From assembly GCA_005281725.1 (NCBI GenBank), contig SSBO01000001.1, forward strand, positions 2,092,399 to 2,156,398: DNA of 64,000 nt, given 5' to 3'. This DNA is from Wuchereria bancrofti (taxonomy: Eukaryota > Nematoda > Chromadorea > Rhabditida > Onchocercidae). The notes beneath the pieces were generated by a model. That model saw only the letters and a list, made by a program, of their open reading frames with translations. It searched no databases and was not told the origin of the DNA. Shown in pieces: positions 13,136 through 26,500 of the stretch; position 1 is the first letter of the stretch, and every line of letters starts with the position of its first letter. Both the position numbers and the translations under genes were made by a program.

Positions 13136-14220
13136 TGTGGTTTACCGTAATTTATACAGTTTTATCATTCACATGCAAATATTATAATTTTATTTCAATC
13201 TAACATTAGCAAATTAAATTTCAGAATTACTAATTTTTTAATTTTCCACTGAAATTTTTTACTTTAAACTACAGCATTTTACCATCAACTTTTCAATAAA
13301 ATCAGTTAATTTTGCTAAGATTTCATATTCAGTTAACTTTATAATAAATTAAATTTAAACAGGATGAACTGAAGTTACTACTTGCAGGTTATTTTGGAGA
13401 AACCATGAGTGTATATACATAAATCAGCAGGTGGTCATTATTGCTTAACTGAAGAATCCTTGTAATCTCTCAATAAAGTAATTGAAAAAACTGCATTGCA
13501 GTCATATATACATTACACACAGGTACGTATTTTTCATTTCAAAGCCACTTCACTCCTTCATTAAAGTCGTTAATGGCTTGCGAGAAAATATGTTGTCAAT
13601 TTAAAGTTGGAACTTCTAAGCGATATAAAATGGTTGGCTGAGTTTTACGGTCCAGTTAGTACTTTTTTGCTAATGCTTATGATCTGGAATTAATTAACTC
13701 CGCATCGTTCTACGTTTTGCTCCGGAAATCCCTCATCGCTTCTTGGTAGTCATTTCACGTGATTTAGGTTTTCGTTTCGTGTATGCGTGTGTGTATGTAT
13801 GTATATATATATGTAGTATATCGAATATCTATTTGTAGTTAAATCATCATACAAGATGTTTATTTGCTAATAATTCATTCTTTGAAAATAATAAAAAACT
13901 CAAAATCCAGCATTTCAAATATTTAGTCACATCTAGGATACTTCCAGGCTATTCCTACCATCCTAGCATTTATACTTTTACTTTAATAGTTGAGATTTTG
14001 AAAATTTTAGATTGGAGATTTCGTTATTCGTCGTACATAGTCATCACATAAACAAAAATCAACAGTGGTTATATCAGTAGAAACGATCAAAAAACCACAG
14101 CAAATTGGCCATCCTAGATTTTCTGTTACTAATTTTAAAACCTAAATCATTCACTAATTCTTAGGACAGCTTTTTAGTGCGTATATTCTCTTAATTTTAA
14201 GATACGTTTTGTTCCAGATC
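13136..14220. other. No gene seen; short GT/TATG microsatellite
   Basis: A+T-rich sequence without a protein-like frame. A (GTGT/TATG)n-type microsatellite lies at about 13780-13816. Confidence 0.4.
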
Positions 14221-14800
14221 AAGCATATAAGAATTTATCGTGAAAGGAGGAAAAACAACAACAGCGAATGATTCGTATACGAAAAGTTCAGGTGTGAATC
14301 TATTGAGGAACTAATCGAAGAGAAACGACAGATAAGTATATATCGAGGATAGATGGTGTGATAGAAGATCGATTGATGCAAATTGAAATGAGAGTTTAAT
14401 TGAGTATCACATGAAAATGGCATTGTTCAGATGATACAACGAATACTTACTTACTCATTTAATGTCTTGGAAATTTCATCACAAAGATGTGAAAATGGAT
14501 AAATTATTGGGCGAAAGAGAATTTATTTCAGTGTATTTTGGTGAAATTATTGTTGAACCGATGAAACAAACAGTTACCATCAAAAAGGTATTTCTGAATG
14601 TTCGATATAAGCTAATATCAGACATAAAAACTCATTAAGGAAATTTTAAGTTATACGTGTCTCGAGATGTTACATCCATAACATATTCTAGTGATTAATG
14701 CAATCGAAACAATACGTTTGATGAACGTAATATATTGATAGACTCGGCTTACGCCAAAACAGAAGTTAGAAAGTGTCGGCACGAAAATTTACCATGAATC
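14221..14800 (+). pseudogene. Decayed SH2/tyrosine-kinase (FER-like) gene fragment
   Basis: The frame at 14231 reads FIVKGGKTTTANDSY and, one frame over at 14278, YEKFRCESIEELIEEKRQ, which together look like the second half of an SH2 domain. From 14462 to 14587 an open piece reads MSWKFHHKDVKMDKLLGERE and VYFGEIIVEPMKQTVTIKK, ending at a possible donor GTATTT. This is the kinase glycine-loop region (expected G-x-G-x-x-G, here degraded to G-E-R-E-F-I) with the Lys of the VAIK site. KTEVRKCRHENLP near 14760 could be the alpha-C segment. Nematodes have many FER-type kinases of this SH2-kinase layout. Frameshifts and the lost glycine loop mean it is not active. Confidence 0.45.
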
Positions 14801-16625
14801 GATCTATAAGGTATCAATCTTCAGTGTAACACTATGAGTATGTAAAATTTAATTGCAAGGTTAGAGCCGAGGTAAAAAGTCTAAAGAAAAATTGAAACAA
14901 CTGTCAAAATATGAAAGACTTGATTTTAGGCAAAAAATCTTTCATTTTATCGATGACTTCAAGTTAATTCAAAGCATAATGATTTCAAATAATAATTGTT
15001 CATCTCAGCGCTCACTAATAATCATAGGCATAAGCAGTGATGGGGATTTATTACTTTTTTCTTATCAAAACTTTATGGAATAAGACCAGAAATTCAAAGT
15101 TTATTTTCAAAAAGATTAAGGAAAGAAATGAAAAAGTTTTTGATGTGATTATATGTTTAACATTGGAATGTACAAGTTTTTATAATCAAACTAATAGATT
15201 AATTTAAAAAATAAGAAAAGAATAGTAATGACTAGGTCTTTCTAGAATTGATATGATTATGTGAAGAGATGAATGAAGTATGATTGAAGCAGAAAGTGAA
15301 CAAAATTAATTTCAGACTACCTAGGATATCAAGCGATTGAAAAATTGGTTAATTGTGCGGCGAAAATAATCGAATAAAAGGACTACTTTTTATTCTGATA
15401 ATTTTATAGTCACTTATTAGCGATATATTTTTGCTCTAAATTAAATATATATATATTCGGAAAAAATATTAACAGGTGGGTGTTTTTCGCAGCTAACAAC
15501 GTATGATTTTTCCGTCGAATCGATTGATATAAAATATCCGAACGTAGTTATGCCGGAGTATTGCAATGAATGAAAATTTAAGTTTCAAATGTAAAAATTA
15601 TTTGGATATGTGAGCAAATTACACTCTAAAATTTTCAGTGAAATTTTGTTGGCACGGTATTAGAAGTGTATCACCTGGCATTAGTCATAATAGAGGACAA
15701 GAAAGTATTAATTTAAGGCTTCTGCAAAAAAAACGGAGCTGTATGACACAATAATTTGCATAAATCATAGATCAAAGTAATTGGAACATCTGAATTGTCT
15801 GCTCGCATCATAATTTTGCATTCAGTTGTTTCTTTCCGGATCCGTAGCTTTTCTTCGGATTCGTTTAATGCCGTTATCACTGACATATTTCTTAATCCAT
15901 AGAACGGAAACTTTCTTTCTCAGATGATAAAAGTGACGCCAATTAAAGGTTAGAATAACAAATCTGTAATATTGCAAGACTATCTCCATACTAACACATT
16001 GTCACCTATTAATGTCGAGTGAATTAGTAAAGTGCTTAAAGCAAGGAACTGAAAAAAAAATTTGAATAATTTAAGCATGTCTCTCTAGCATTTCTAAGCT
16101 ATCACTTCTAAACTAATAATATTTAATTGGAGAAGCAACGAATAAGAAAGATTTAATCACACTGAAGTACTTCTTAATTAAAATTTGAGATTTTTATCGT
16201 TCAATTTTTTTTTTTCTTTTTTGTTACCATTTGTGTTTCCAATTTTCTTGTAATAATTTGAATTAGGTGAAAAAAATTCAAAAATGACAAATTTAATTAT
16301 TTCTTGGGAGACAAGAGTGAACGTCAGAAAATTTTTGCTATAACTTCTAAATTTCACATAGACAGTGGTGATTGAAATGATTGAAATACATTCAGAACTA
16401 ATTAGCTTTTCAGGTGCGTTCAAAAATAGAATTTGAAAGACTTTTCAGTTTCATTTCTTATTACTGATCATGCGTTAAATTGACTCATCTTTTCATAACA
16501 CTATTCAATGTAATAATATTAACAGATTTACTGATACAGATAGTCATCTTCGCTTTTATCAGTTGAGTTATGAAATGAAACGAAGAAAAAAATACCTCAC
16601 TTTATTGAATTAGTAATAAAGTTTT
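14801..16625. other. No clear gene; 3' flank of the receptor
   Basis: It may hold further kinase debris but I cannot align it convincingly. The minus-strand frame at 16423-16178 could carry a receptor tail, but no acceptor in phase with the last receptor exon was found. Confidence 0.3.
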
Positions 16626-18399
16626 TTACCCTTCTAAAGCATGTGCCATTTCCCAAGAAATTGTACACACCATAAATACTACCCATTTATTAGTTGATAA
16701 GTAATCACCGAAAAAGAAGATAATGGAAGATATAATTATCACAATTCCAATAACAAAAGTCTGAAACTTTAGCAACAAATTTTAATTATCCCAAAATATA
16801 AATTAGATATTAAATTAAAAAATCAGATTTTATAGAGTTAAAATACCATTGAAAATTTTGCTAGGTTATTTAAATGAAATAAGCTGTTTTAGCAATATCA
16901 AAAGACATGACCGCATATTTTGAACTTTGGTGTCGATATCGAATTTATTTATACGCGACATTGATTAGTTATGTTTGGCTAACTTTTTATATAAAATTTT
17001 TGTTTTGCTGTACATATTGCCTTACTTGTTTAAAAAATAAGAGGTCGAGTTTGCGCCGCCCAATAAAGTTGTTTCTCATCATTGGAATCGTTTTTGACTG
17101 AAAAAATTAAGAAATTTTTAGTTCAGACCATTAGCAATGCTTGGAATATGCAAAGCAAATTTCACTCAAAAATTTTAATTAGATATAAAGTAGAATGTTG
17201 CACAATTTAAATATAGCACAAAACTGAATCATTTCATCTATTTTGTCTGAATACAAATGAAATGACTTTGAGATGAAAGTGCCGTCGACTTGGAATCATA
17301 CGGATTCATTTGATAATTTAAACTTCAAATAATTGCTTTTATCAGAAGCGCATCTATTAGCATGAAATTCCTGAGAATCCTACTTTATAGTGATTTCGCA
17401 CTTTGATAAACGTTGCGAAATTGATACATCCCATTATCACTGAGGATGATGTAACTATCGTTACATCGAAAACGGAATTGAACTGTCCACAAGTTGTGTC
17501 AGAATATGTCCAACAGTAATTCAATTTCGCATTAAAAATGGGAGTACACGGTTCTGCAAAGCTCTAATGCAGATTATTAAGTGTGTCTCGAACTTTGAGA
17601 CTTTTGAGTTTTGATTTTAATGAATCTCTTTGATTAATCGATACACTATTTTGCTTCTGTGACAATATGCCCAAAGTATACCCAAAATATTTGGAAGACA
17701 CGGTAGAAACCCAAGGAAATAGGCAATAATTCCTGCTCGGCGAGCTTTCGGTATAGACCAGAAATTGTGATATTTTAAAGGATATGCAAGTGCGCAGTAT
17801 CGATTCATTGTAATTAACAAATTCACCATTACCGCTCCGTAAAGTGACACATTTGCCAAACATCCGGGAATTAAAGCAATGGAATATGTCGGTGATGATA
17901 ATTCTCGAGAATGCCTGAAATTAAGACTGATTCAACAGGCAGTACTAGTAGTTGTCAAATTAAAATTCCGATTTCTTCATACTTTTCACAGATAACTGAG
18001 ATTAAGCACAAAAAGAAATGTTACGTTAGTAAAACAACAGCTCCCCAAATTAATATAACTGATATCGTTTGTATATTACACAACAAAACCGCCGTACAAA
18101 GAGTGCCATAAGCATTCCGAAAATGTGAATTTGTAATTGTGATATGAAGTGATAAGCCATTGCTAATAAATCCAAACAATGATACCTGCAAAAAAAAGTT
18201 AGTGCAAGTAAAATCAATCGCGTCATGCTGATTCGGTTGATTAATAGTACAATGATTAAACGACTGTCAACATAATTTGGCTTTCAGAATCTTCAAGAGA
18301 TCTTTAGGAAATGAATAAATAATTCAAAATCAAACTTACTACAACAATGCAAAACAGTGCAAACATATTTTCCACAAAACTTGGCTCTACGATTGTCAT
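16626..18399 (-). CDS. Srx-like chemosensory seven-helix GPCR, 6 exons
   Basis: Exons (minus): 18399-18340, 18185-18025, 17914-17682, 17553-17384, 17097-17026, 16760-16626, all in phase, 276 residues. Helix 1 spans exons 1-2 (ALFCIVV, VSLFGFISNGLSLHITI), then SHFRNAYGTLCTAVLLCN for helix 2. Exon 3 has the helix 3 end NRYCALAYPLKY (the DRY-like site) and helix 4. Exon 4 has loop 2 with paired cysteines (YCWTYSDTTCGQFNSVFD) and helix 5. Exon 5 is a basic loop, and exon 6 holds helices 6-7 with TNKWVVFMVCTISWEMAHAL. The Trp-Glu-x-x-His-Ala-Leu ending is typical of nematode srx/srsx receptors. The protein stops just after Leu-Glu-Gly, earlier than relatives, and GGGTAAAA could also be a donor to a missed last exon. 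TTTGTTTCAG 28 bases before the ATG may accept a spliced leader. Ligand unknown. Confidence 0.9.
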
Positions 18400-18530
18400 T
18401 AAATTTTTTGAAAGCAGAGAACAAATCTGAAACAAATTAAAAAAAACCAATCCTTTTTTTAAAACTCATCCTTTTTTTTTTAATTTCTAGCATTTTTTTT
18501 CAGTTACAACAACAATAATTTTAATACAGT

Positions 18531-18872
18531 TTCAGACCTCTCACATTCATTGTAACTTATAAATAATAAATTTACAAGATTGCATCTCATATTTTGATCG
18601 TTGAATACAATTTAATAATACATACTGTTAATCTCATTGATTTTTCAACTTAGAATAACTTAATATTAATAATGTTTGCACTTGAAATAATAATTTTTTA
18701 AATTTTAGGTTACAAATGGATGAATTTACGCATGAACTTAGGTAATAACAAAGATGAGTGACTGAAGGAAAAGTATTCAAGTATCATGCCAAAAGTGAGA
18801 GACTGAGGTAAAACTGAAAACACACTGAGAGTTCCTGATAGACTGAGAGTCCCTGATAGAATGAGATTCCTG
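18531..18872. repeat. Receptor 5' flank shared with 12.84-13.14 kb, with an 18-bp tandem repeat
   Basis: 18531-18850 is the second copy of the block at 12842-13135. Within it, 18827-18872 carries about three imperfect copies of a unit like TGAGAGTTCCTGATAGAC. The copy at 13 kb has only one, so the array expanded (or contracted) after the duplication. Confidence 0.7.
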
Positions 18873-21800
18873 ATGTACTCTAGCTTATGTATTGTGCCTT
18901 CTAGCATAATGTCTAAATAGATAATGTTTGTTTATATTTTTTCTTCAGTCAAGCATCCTTACTTTTGGTAATAAATTCATATATGAGTTCACCCATTTAC
19001 AATTTAAAATTTAGAAATAATTATTTCAAAATAAACATTGTTAATATTCATTTTGACTTGAAAAGTTAATGAGATTGGCAGAGCATATTATTAAATTGTA
19101 TTCAACAATTGGAAAAGAATGCAAAAAATACGAAACGATGAAAAGCAACGGAAAGTTACTCAAATTTTAGGATTCGCGTCTTGATTGCTAATAGAAAGTT
19201 GTCATTTGTGATGACTTTAAATATAAGCGATTGTGATAACAAGCTAACATATGGTAAATTAAATTTAAATCAATCATAAATTTATTAACAACCCTTAAGA
19301 TTTAAAAAAAAAACATCAAAATTTTTAATTAAAGTAGTCTTTATTGAATCTTATTTATGTCTAAATTGTTATTATTACTCAAACATTTCCTCATTTATCG
19401 TCTCATCACAATCAGTTCATTCAGATTGAAATTCAATTTATATTTATATTAGTTTTCATATTTTTAAATGCATGTCAAACTGGAATGGTTAAACTTCAAT
19501 ACCAGTTAGCAGGGAAAACTATAAGTAAATAGTAATAAATAGAAAGTAAATAAAGGGATCAATATTCTTTGAATCACATGGATAAGCAGCAAAATTGAGG
19601 AATGATTGTTTGAGAGAGTTGTTTATGAAAAAAATTAAATTGCTCAACCGTTCAGTGTAGTGAATTTGTAAACATCCGTACGGATGATGGCAGATAATTC
19701 AGTTCGATCACATAACAAATTAATTCGAGCAAATGAATTATGAACAAACATCCCATCGAAGTTTTTCTTTTGCACTATAACATAAATACTATTTAAAAAA
19801 AAAGACTGACCAACTATCACTTTAAATTTTAATATATAAGCATGCTATAATGTATATATAAATATACTACATTTTATTATATTGCAACAGTCTTAGTTCA
19901 TTTCATTTTTAATGCTTTAAATACAAATATTAATGCTTAAAATATTTCGTCAAAATGCTTTACAAATACTGAAAAATTTTAAATCACTTTAGGAAAATTT
20001 TTTAATTTTTAAGATTTTAATCTTTAAGAATTGAAGGACAATTCGTCACTGTTTGCTAACTTTTTTAAATTGTTTAATTGAGCTAAGTAGAAATTATTTC
20101 TGCTATTGGATACTTTAGTTTTGAAGAAGAAAAAAGAAAAAATTTATTCATTAAACTTAAAAAAAAAACAAACAAAGGATGAAAAATAAAGCAAAGAAAT
20201 TTGTATGAGAATTAATGCATTTTACACTAATAAAAGTATCATGTAATGAAAGCAAACATATTTCAATTTCTGCATTTCTTATTTTAACTTCTGCTAAAGT
20301 AGCATAACATTCTCACACTTTTCCTATAATTTTTGTTTTTATACTTCTTTTCTCACTAAGCTAAAAGACTAATTATTATCTTTGATGACATAGCAGCATG
20401 CTATTTCACGTAGATATTTATGAAGAAGTGAAGTATTACTAGTAGTGATGCTTGCAGAGAGCAAGTAATGAAATTGAAGCAGAAATTAAAGATTGTGAAA
20501 CTTTTTCAAAATCAATCAAACAAAAGACGAAATGACTTGTAGAAAAAATATTCCTTGTTTAAAATGGTAAGAATTTCGACTGCAAGATTTAGGATTAGCA
20601 ATATATTTGTATGCTGGACAAGCGTATAACTATATAATATTCTTGAAAATTTTTTCATATATTTAAATGTTTTTGAAAAAATCATCTCTCTCAAAATATA
20701 ATTTTAATATCAATTTTCTTTTTTTGATCTTTATCAAATTTTTTGACAATAATGAAACGACTAAAGAAAAATAAAACACAACTTTCAAAGGCTTTCCACG
20801 TGATTTCCCTAAGGTTTTTTAATAACAAACACTTTTTTTGGCTTATTATTTCCTTTTGGATTATTTTTTTTCTGGCTTTTACTACTTTCCATTTTTAAAA
20901 ACGTTTACTGAAAAGGAAATTAATATTGCCATTCTTTCATTTTTGTTTTTAATTTTTAATTTTGCAGATAGCATTGTAAAAGTAGTAATTCTTTCCCACT
21001 TCTCATATACAAGCATTTTTAGTAGTTGTAATTACATAAGTCAAATCTACAACATCATTCTGCCATAATCAGGAAGTAATATCAATTCTTGGATTTTAAA
21101 TCTCTTTTAAAAAAGTCAAACTTTAAATGCAAACTACATAATACAGATTTTTGTAATAATTCTCTGGATGATTTCATTTTGTTTCGAATTAAATGGACCG
21201 ATATTACAATTCTGAATTATTATTCAGAGATGAACTGATATTACACATACAGATATGATTACTGATCCCATTTCGATGAAGCTAAGATTCTCAAATGAAA
21301 CTAATAAAATGATTTAGAGAGTTGTGGGAGTAATAACTGTTATTTGGAAAGATAGAATTCTGTGATTTTATCTGATTGTAGGTCCTATAGTTTACTGGAA
21401 CTAACTGTTTCTGTCAATGAAACAATTGTTATTTCGTTGTGCTTGTCGGTTTTCTTCTAATAGTACAGGTAAGGCATTCAAAAGTACAGGTAAGATAGCT
21501 TATGTAAGGATGTAGAAGGATCAGAAAATGCAACAGATATGAGGGAGAATTTAAATTGCACATTCATCTGTAAGTTCACAAAGATAAATAAAACCATTTA
21601 AATGTGATTTATGCCGCAAAGGAATTACTGATCATAGCGATCAGCAAAGAAATGAATGCATAAGGATGTAAAGCTAATGTGACAGGAAATTTCAACTTGA
21701 CAAAGCGCAATTTCGTTGAAAAGTTATATTCTGCAGTAAATTCCTTAATTAAGCTAAGAGCAGAAGATATCTTTGTCACAGGTATATGAACAATGTATGA

Positions 21801-22729
21801 AATTATTGTATTGTGATTCACTTAAATTGTATTTACACTGTTCATTATTTTTTGATGGAATGTTAAAATTGATTAGATAAATGAAATGAAATGAAATTTA
21901 ATATAAAAGCCATTTAATCATTAAAATTATTATGTTGCTTTAATTCATTGTGACAATATTTTCCATTAGTTGTCACATTTCTTTAATTGGCCATCACAAT
22001 TCTTCACTTCCACTATTTATTATCGGAGACTTTTCATTTTATCAACGTTTGCAAAAATCGATCAGATGTATATTCTGCTGAAATTTAAATGAAAAACATT
22101 ATGGAACTGCTTCAAAAAAAAATCCAAATTTAGTTTATAAAAAGTGACGTTGCCGTCGTGAAATATCGTAGTAAAACTAAATATTTTATGTTCGCCTTGA
22201 TAAATCTCTCAAATATACGATTTATGATAATGAATTTTGTTGAAAAATACAAAAGGATTCTTTTTAAAAATTTGATATTAAGCATTTTTCTGAAAAGAAA
22301 TGAAAATTATTTTGTATATGACCTATGTCAATGACCTTCTGTTAGAATTCGAATCCATTTGAATAGCAAACATTTATTTTTTTTTGTTTTCCTTTTTGCT
22401 CACTGTCTGATTTTCGATCATTTCACTATTTCTTTTTTTTTTTTTTGAACACTCTTTTCTGTCTTCTCTTATGAAAAAATCAGGCTGATAATTTAACTAA
22501 AATATCAGCAATTTTTCAACCATATAATTAAGCGATAAACCTCAAATTCAACCGATATTGTCATCGTTCTTTCAGTAAATTAAGAAAAAAAATCCTTTCA
22601 AAAATTGAATTTAGATGAATTAAATAAATTTTCGATTAAATAAATATTTCTTTCAATAAATTCAAAAAATTACTTCAACGGTAATATTAACATAATAATT
22701 AGTGAAGACAGCAAAAAATTGAACAACAG
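18873..22729. other. Gene-poor A+T-rich region, nothing recognised
   Basis: No exon chain or motif found on either strand. The longest frames (20838-21068 plus, 21821-21609 minus) have A+T-driven composition and no family resemblance. Confidence 0.4.
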
Positions 22730-22903
22730 TTATTAATTAATTAATTAATAATAATAATTAATAATAATAATGATAATAATAATAATTAATGGTGATAATA
22801 ATTAATAATAATCGTAATAATAGTAACAATCATAATAATAATAATTAATAGTAATAATAATGATAATAATAATTAATAATAATAATAATAACAATAATAA
22901 TTA
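22730..22903. repeat. AAT-rich microsatellite
   Basis: About 170 bases of interrupted AAT/TAATAAT repeat with occasional TGATAAT and TAACAAT units. Shorter stretches of the same kind occur at about 1246-1343, 7080-7140 and 41125-41212. Confidence 0.9.
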
Positions 22904-23597
22904 GCAATGTAGCTGCAACAGTAAAAATGCGGGAATTTTTTTATTCAAATTTGATTGCATTTATTATGGAGAATGTGATCTGGGAGAATCTCGTTGGGTG
23001 GTGCTGGGATTATTCGGAACTTCCATTATTTCCGATTTTTCCAAGAATTACTGAGATATTGCAGATCTGCTGCAACCAGCAAGGTATTCCAAATTTTTGA
23101 ATAATGTTTTTTCAGAATAACTGATTCATTTGAGAACTTTCGTTTAATCATTTCTAAATTCTTCATTTATGCAATCGGTCTATGCACAATACGTTGATTA
23201 GTTGAAAGAAAAAAAAAGGAAGAGAAAGGGAGAGAAAGAGCATTTTTTTACTCGTTAGATTGTAAGTAATATAATTTAACTTAGAGAAAGATGAGGTGTT
23301 GAATCATTGTGCTTTGTAGGATTCGGTCTGTTGGTACTGGTGCTTGAGATTCCTTAAGAATAAGATTTTTTTTACTTTACGGAATTGTGGTGCTTGGATA
23401 GTTCACTATTCAATTGGGGTTGCTGGGATCTGATTCTTTGTTCAATTTTAACTGCTATTCTCGCGATTCCATCAATTCTTCAAGTGCTTGCTTTTAGTTG
23501 GCATTTCACGAGTTTTTTGTAAGTTCTTTCTCTCATAAATGATACTTTTGGAGCAGTTGTTCTTATCTATTAATTATGTTTTTAGAGTGGGATAATT

Positions 23598-26500
23598 ATG
23601 GAAACCGATGTCGTGGAAGATAACATTAAAGTAGTCGTCAGGATGCGACCTCCTCTTGCAAGGTTTCGAATTAAGTAAATAAGTAGTCTTTGTTTGACTG
23701 AGGTTATTTTTGGAAGGTAAGTGAAATCCTTCGCGAAAATATTTTGAAGCTTTTCTACATAGGATTTACTTTTTTAGTGTGTGAAAAATGATTAGTGTCA
23801 CTTGAAGGCATCTTCGTGGACATCACATGCATTTATTTTGTAGGGAATCAGCAAGAGTATATTGGAAGGTTATCGATGACCATACTATTGTTGATGGAGA
23901 AGAGAAAAGCTACACGTTTGGTAAATCGTTTTCATTTGAAACTCAATGATTATTTAAGGAATTCGTATGATTGTAAAGTTTCTGATCATATGATATACAC
24001 TCGGCATTAGATTATAGTTGGTCAGCTGATTTACTTAAACGAATCTGTAAACCTTGAAAATAAGCAGATTTTGACCTGTTGTCGAGGAAAAATCTGTTCA
24101 AGATAAATCAGTTTAAATATTTCTATAAGTAACCAGAAATCAAAAAAAAAAAGTTTTTCTTTTTAAATCGTGCTTTCCAGATCAGGTATACCGTGAAATA
24201 GATCGAACACAAGATGTGTTTATTAATTCAGCAAAAGATGTAGTGGAATCAGCTATGGCTGGTTATAACGGAACTTTATTTGCGTATGGACAAACTGCAT
24301 CTGGTAAAACATATACAATGTTTGGTACGGATAATTCAGATGGCATTGTTCAAATGGCACTCGACACAATTTTTGCTAAAATCTTGGAGGTAAGTTTTGA
24401 ACGAGACATAAATGAAGCAAAATGTAACGTTTTTTTTTTTTTTTTTTTGCAAAAGAATGCAATATGTGAGGTGCTGTTCTCTGTTTTCATTGATAGACTT
24501 ATTGTAGAATTGGACGTTAAATATTATTGCAGTTTTAAAATTCGTAACTAGCACTTGTTTTTGTTATCTTACTGTAGTAAAGCTTGTACTTCTAATTTAC
24601 CGAAGGATTTAGGCTATAGAATATGGCCTTTTTGTAATGTAAGAGAAGATATCTAATTACAACGAATCAACATTTTTCGATAAAAAACGGAAAAAATTCG
24701 AAATTCAGGGAAGCGGTAAACGGTATATGTTACGCATATCATGTATTGAAATTTATAACGAAAAAGTAAGAGATTTGCTGTCTAATTCGATTGTCGATTT
24801 ACCGATAAAAGAATTCAAAGAAAAAGTCGTAGTGGACGGTCTGCGAGAAGAGGTTATTGTTTGTAAAGATGGTGTCGCAATGTTGATCCAGCGAGCATTT
24901 GGTACAATTTCCTTTTTTTTTTTTCAAGTAAATTGAACCGAAAGAAACCTAGAAATTAGCTCCAAATACATTATTAAAGTGAAATACCGTCTGTTTTCTT
25001 TATTGGCATAACTTTATTTTTTCCCAAATGCCAAGAACCGGCAGATATATTAAGTACATAAACGAAAGTGGTAATGATAACTTCTGATATGAGCTTTTGA
25101 ATTGTTAGTCTGTCCATGTTACTAGAAAAAGCGGAGTACCTTTTCGTTCCCTTATTAATCTCTTTGGGTTTTGTTTCATATTAAAAAATTATAACAGTAA
25201 GGGTTCAAGTATTTCTAAATAAGATGAAGTAAAAAAAAATTGATATTTAGAAGGTTTTAATTATTTTAGCAAACCGTGTAACTGGTGAAACTGCTCTTAA
25301 TGAACGTTCATCACGATCACATGTCATTCTTCGCTTTGTAATCGAATGCTATGACGATGCTGTTGCTTCGAATTCTTCTTCTTATGTTTCATTTCTGGTA
25401 AGTTCACAATAACTTATTTGAAATAATGTAGACATAGAGTGCAATGAAACTTTAAAAATTTACATGTTAAATGTTTTGGATATGACAAATTTCAGAATGT
25501 GGTGGATTTAGCCGGTAGTGAAAGTGCGAAACATTCGGGAGGGGATGGTGATCGTTTAAAAGAAAGCGGTAAAATAAACACCAGTCTCTTGGCCCTACAA
25601 AAAGTTATAAATCAATTAAGTGAAAAAGGGTAAGTTGGATGGTATTATTCGGTTAACGAAATCACAAAAAATCATTTTTTTTCATTCAATTGTAAATCCT
25701 GTTTATACGAGTACCCAAGTATAGAAATCAGAAAATACACGTTTATAGGTATCATTTTAAAAAGAGCAAATATTTTTTGGTTTGTCTTTTTTCCAATCAT
25801 AATCAGTTTAGGAATGGTCATGTCAGCTTCCGCGATTCCAAGTTAACACGTTTATTGAAGAATTCATTGGGTGGTAATGCACGAACGTTAATAATCTGCA
25901 CCGCTTCACCCACCGAGGTTACGCAAACCTTACAAACGCTCAGGGTTAGTTTGAATTTAGCTGTTAACGAAAATTCCATTTTAGGTAACTTTTCCGGAAA
26001 TGTTTCTGAAAAAAGACTTGGATTATAGTTTGCCGCAAGTGCAAAGAATATCAAGAATAAACCACGGAAGAATTGGAATACTGAAGGATTGCTAACTCAA
26101 TATATTCAAACCATTGAATGCTTGAAGGCTGAATTAGAGGTTAAAATAGTATTTTTTCTTATACAGTAGAGGTCGAATTTTTTCAGTCCAAAGTTTAGTC
26201 TTAAATTTACATAGCTTAAATAACTATTCTCTCTTACAGCTGTTTTATGGACAATTTTCAAATTTTTAGGAAAATCGCAAAAACGAAACTGTAGAGCTTG
26301 AATTAATAAACAAAAACATTGAATTAAGCAAGGAAGTCGAACGTTTAAGAAAATGTATTCTTTCAAGTCGAGCGCTTCCACAATCTATTCAAGTACGTTA
26401 TTTTTGAGTGGAATTCTAATATCAATTAGATAAGTTTAGAAGCCTTTGAATAAAGTCATTTTGGAAAAGTGCAAAATTTAACATTTTGAAGATTCGAATT

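Noticed and set aside
16178..16423. Minus-strand frame as the missing receptor tail
   Set aside because: No acceptor places it in phase with the last receptor exon, and the sequence is not clearly a GPCR tail.
16907..17101. Plus-strand open frame rich in aromatic residues
   Set aside because: It is antisense to receptor exon 5 and its introns, which fit in phase on the other strand.
20838..21068. Plus-strand Phe/Tyr-rich open frame
   Set aside because: Composition follows the T-rich DNA; no motif, no splice context.
21609..21821. Minus-strand 70-residue open frame
   Set aside because: No recognisable domain; it could as well be chance in A+T-rich DNA.
22730..22903. Direct repeats that could suggest a CRISPR-like array
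   Set aside because: They are an AAT microsatellite without spacers, in a eukaryotic genome.
23900..23960. TGA in the kinesin read as selenocysteine
   Set aside because: Motor domains have no such residue, the next exon joins only by splicing, and a donor problem is simpler.
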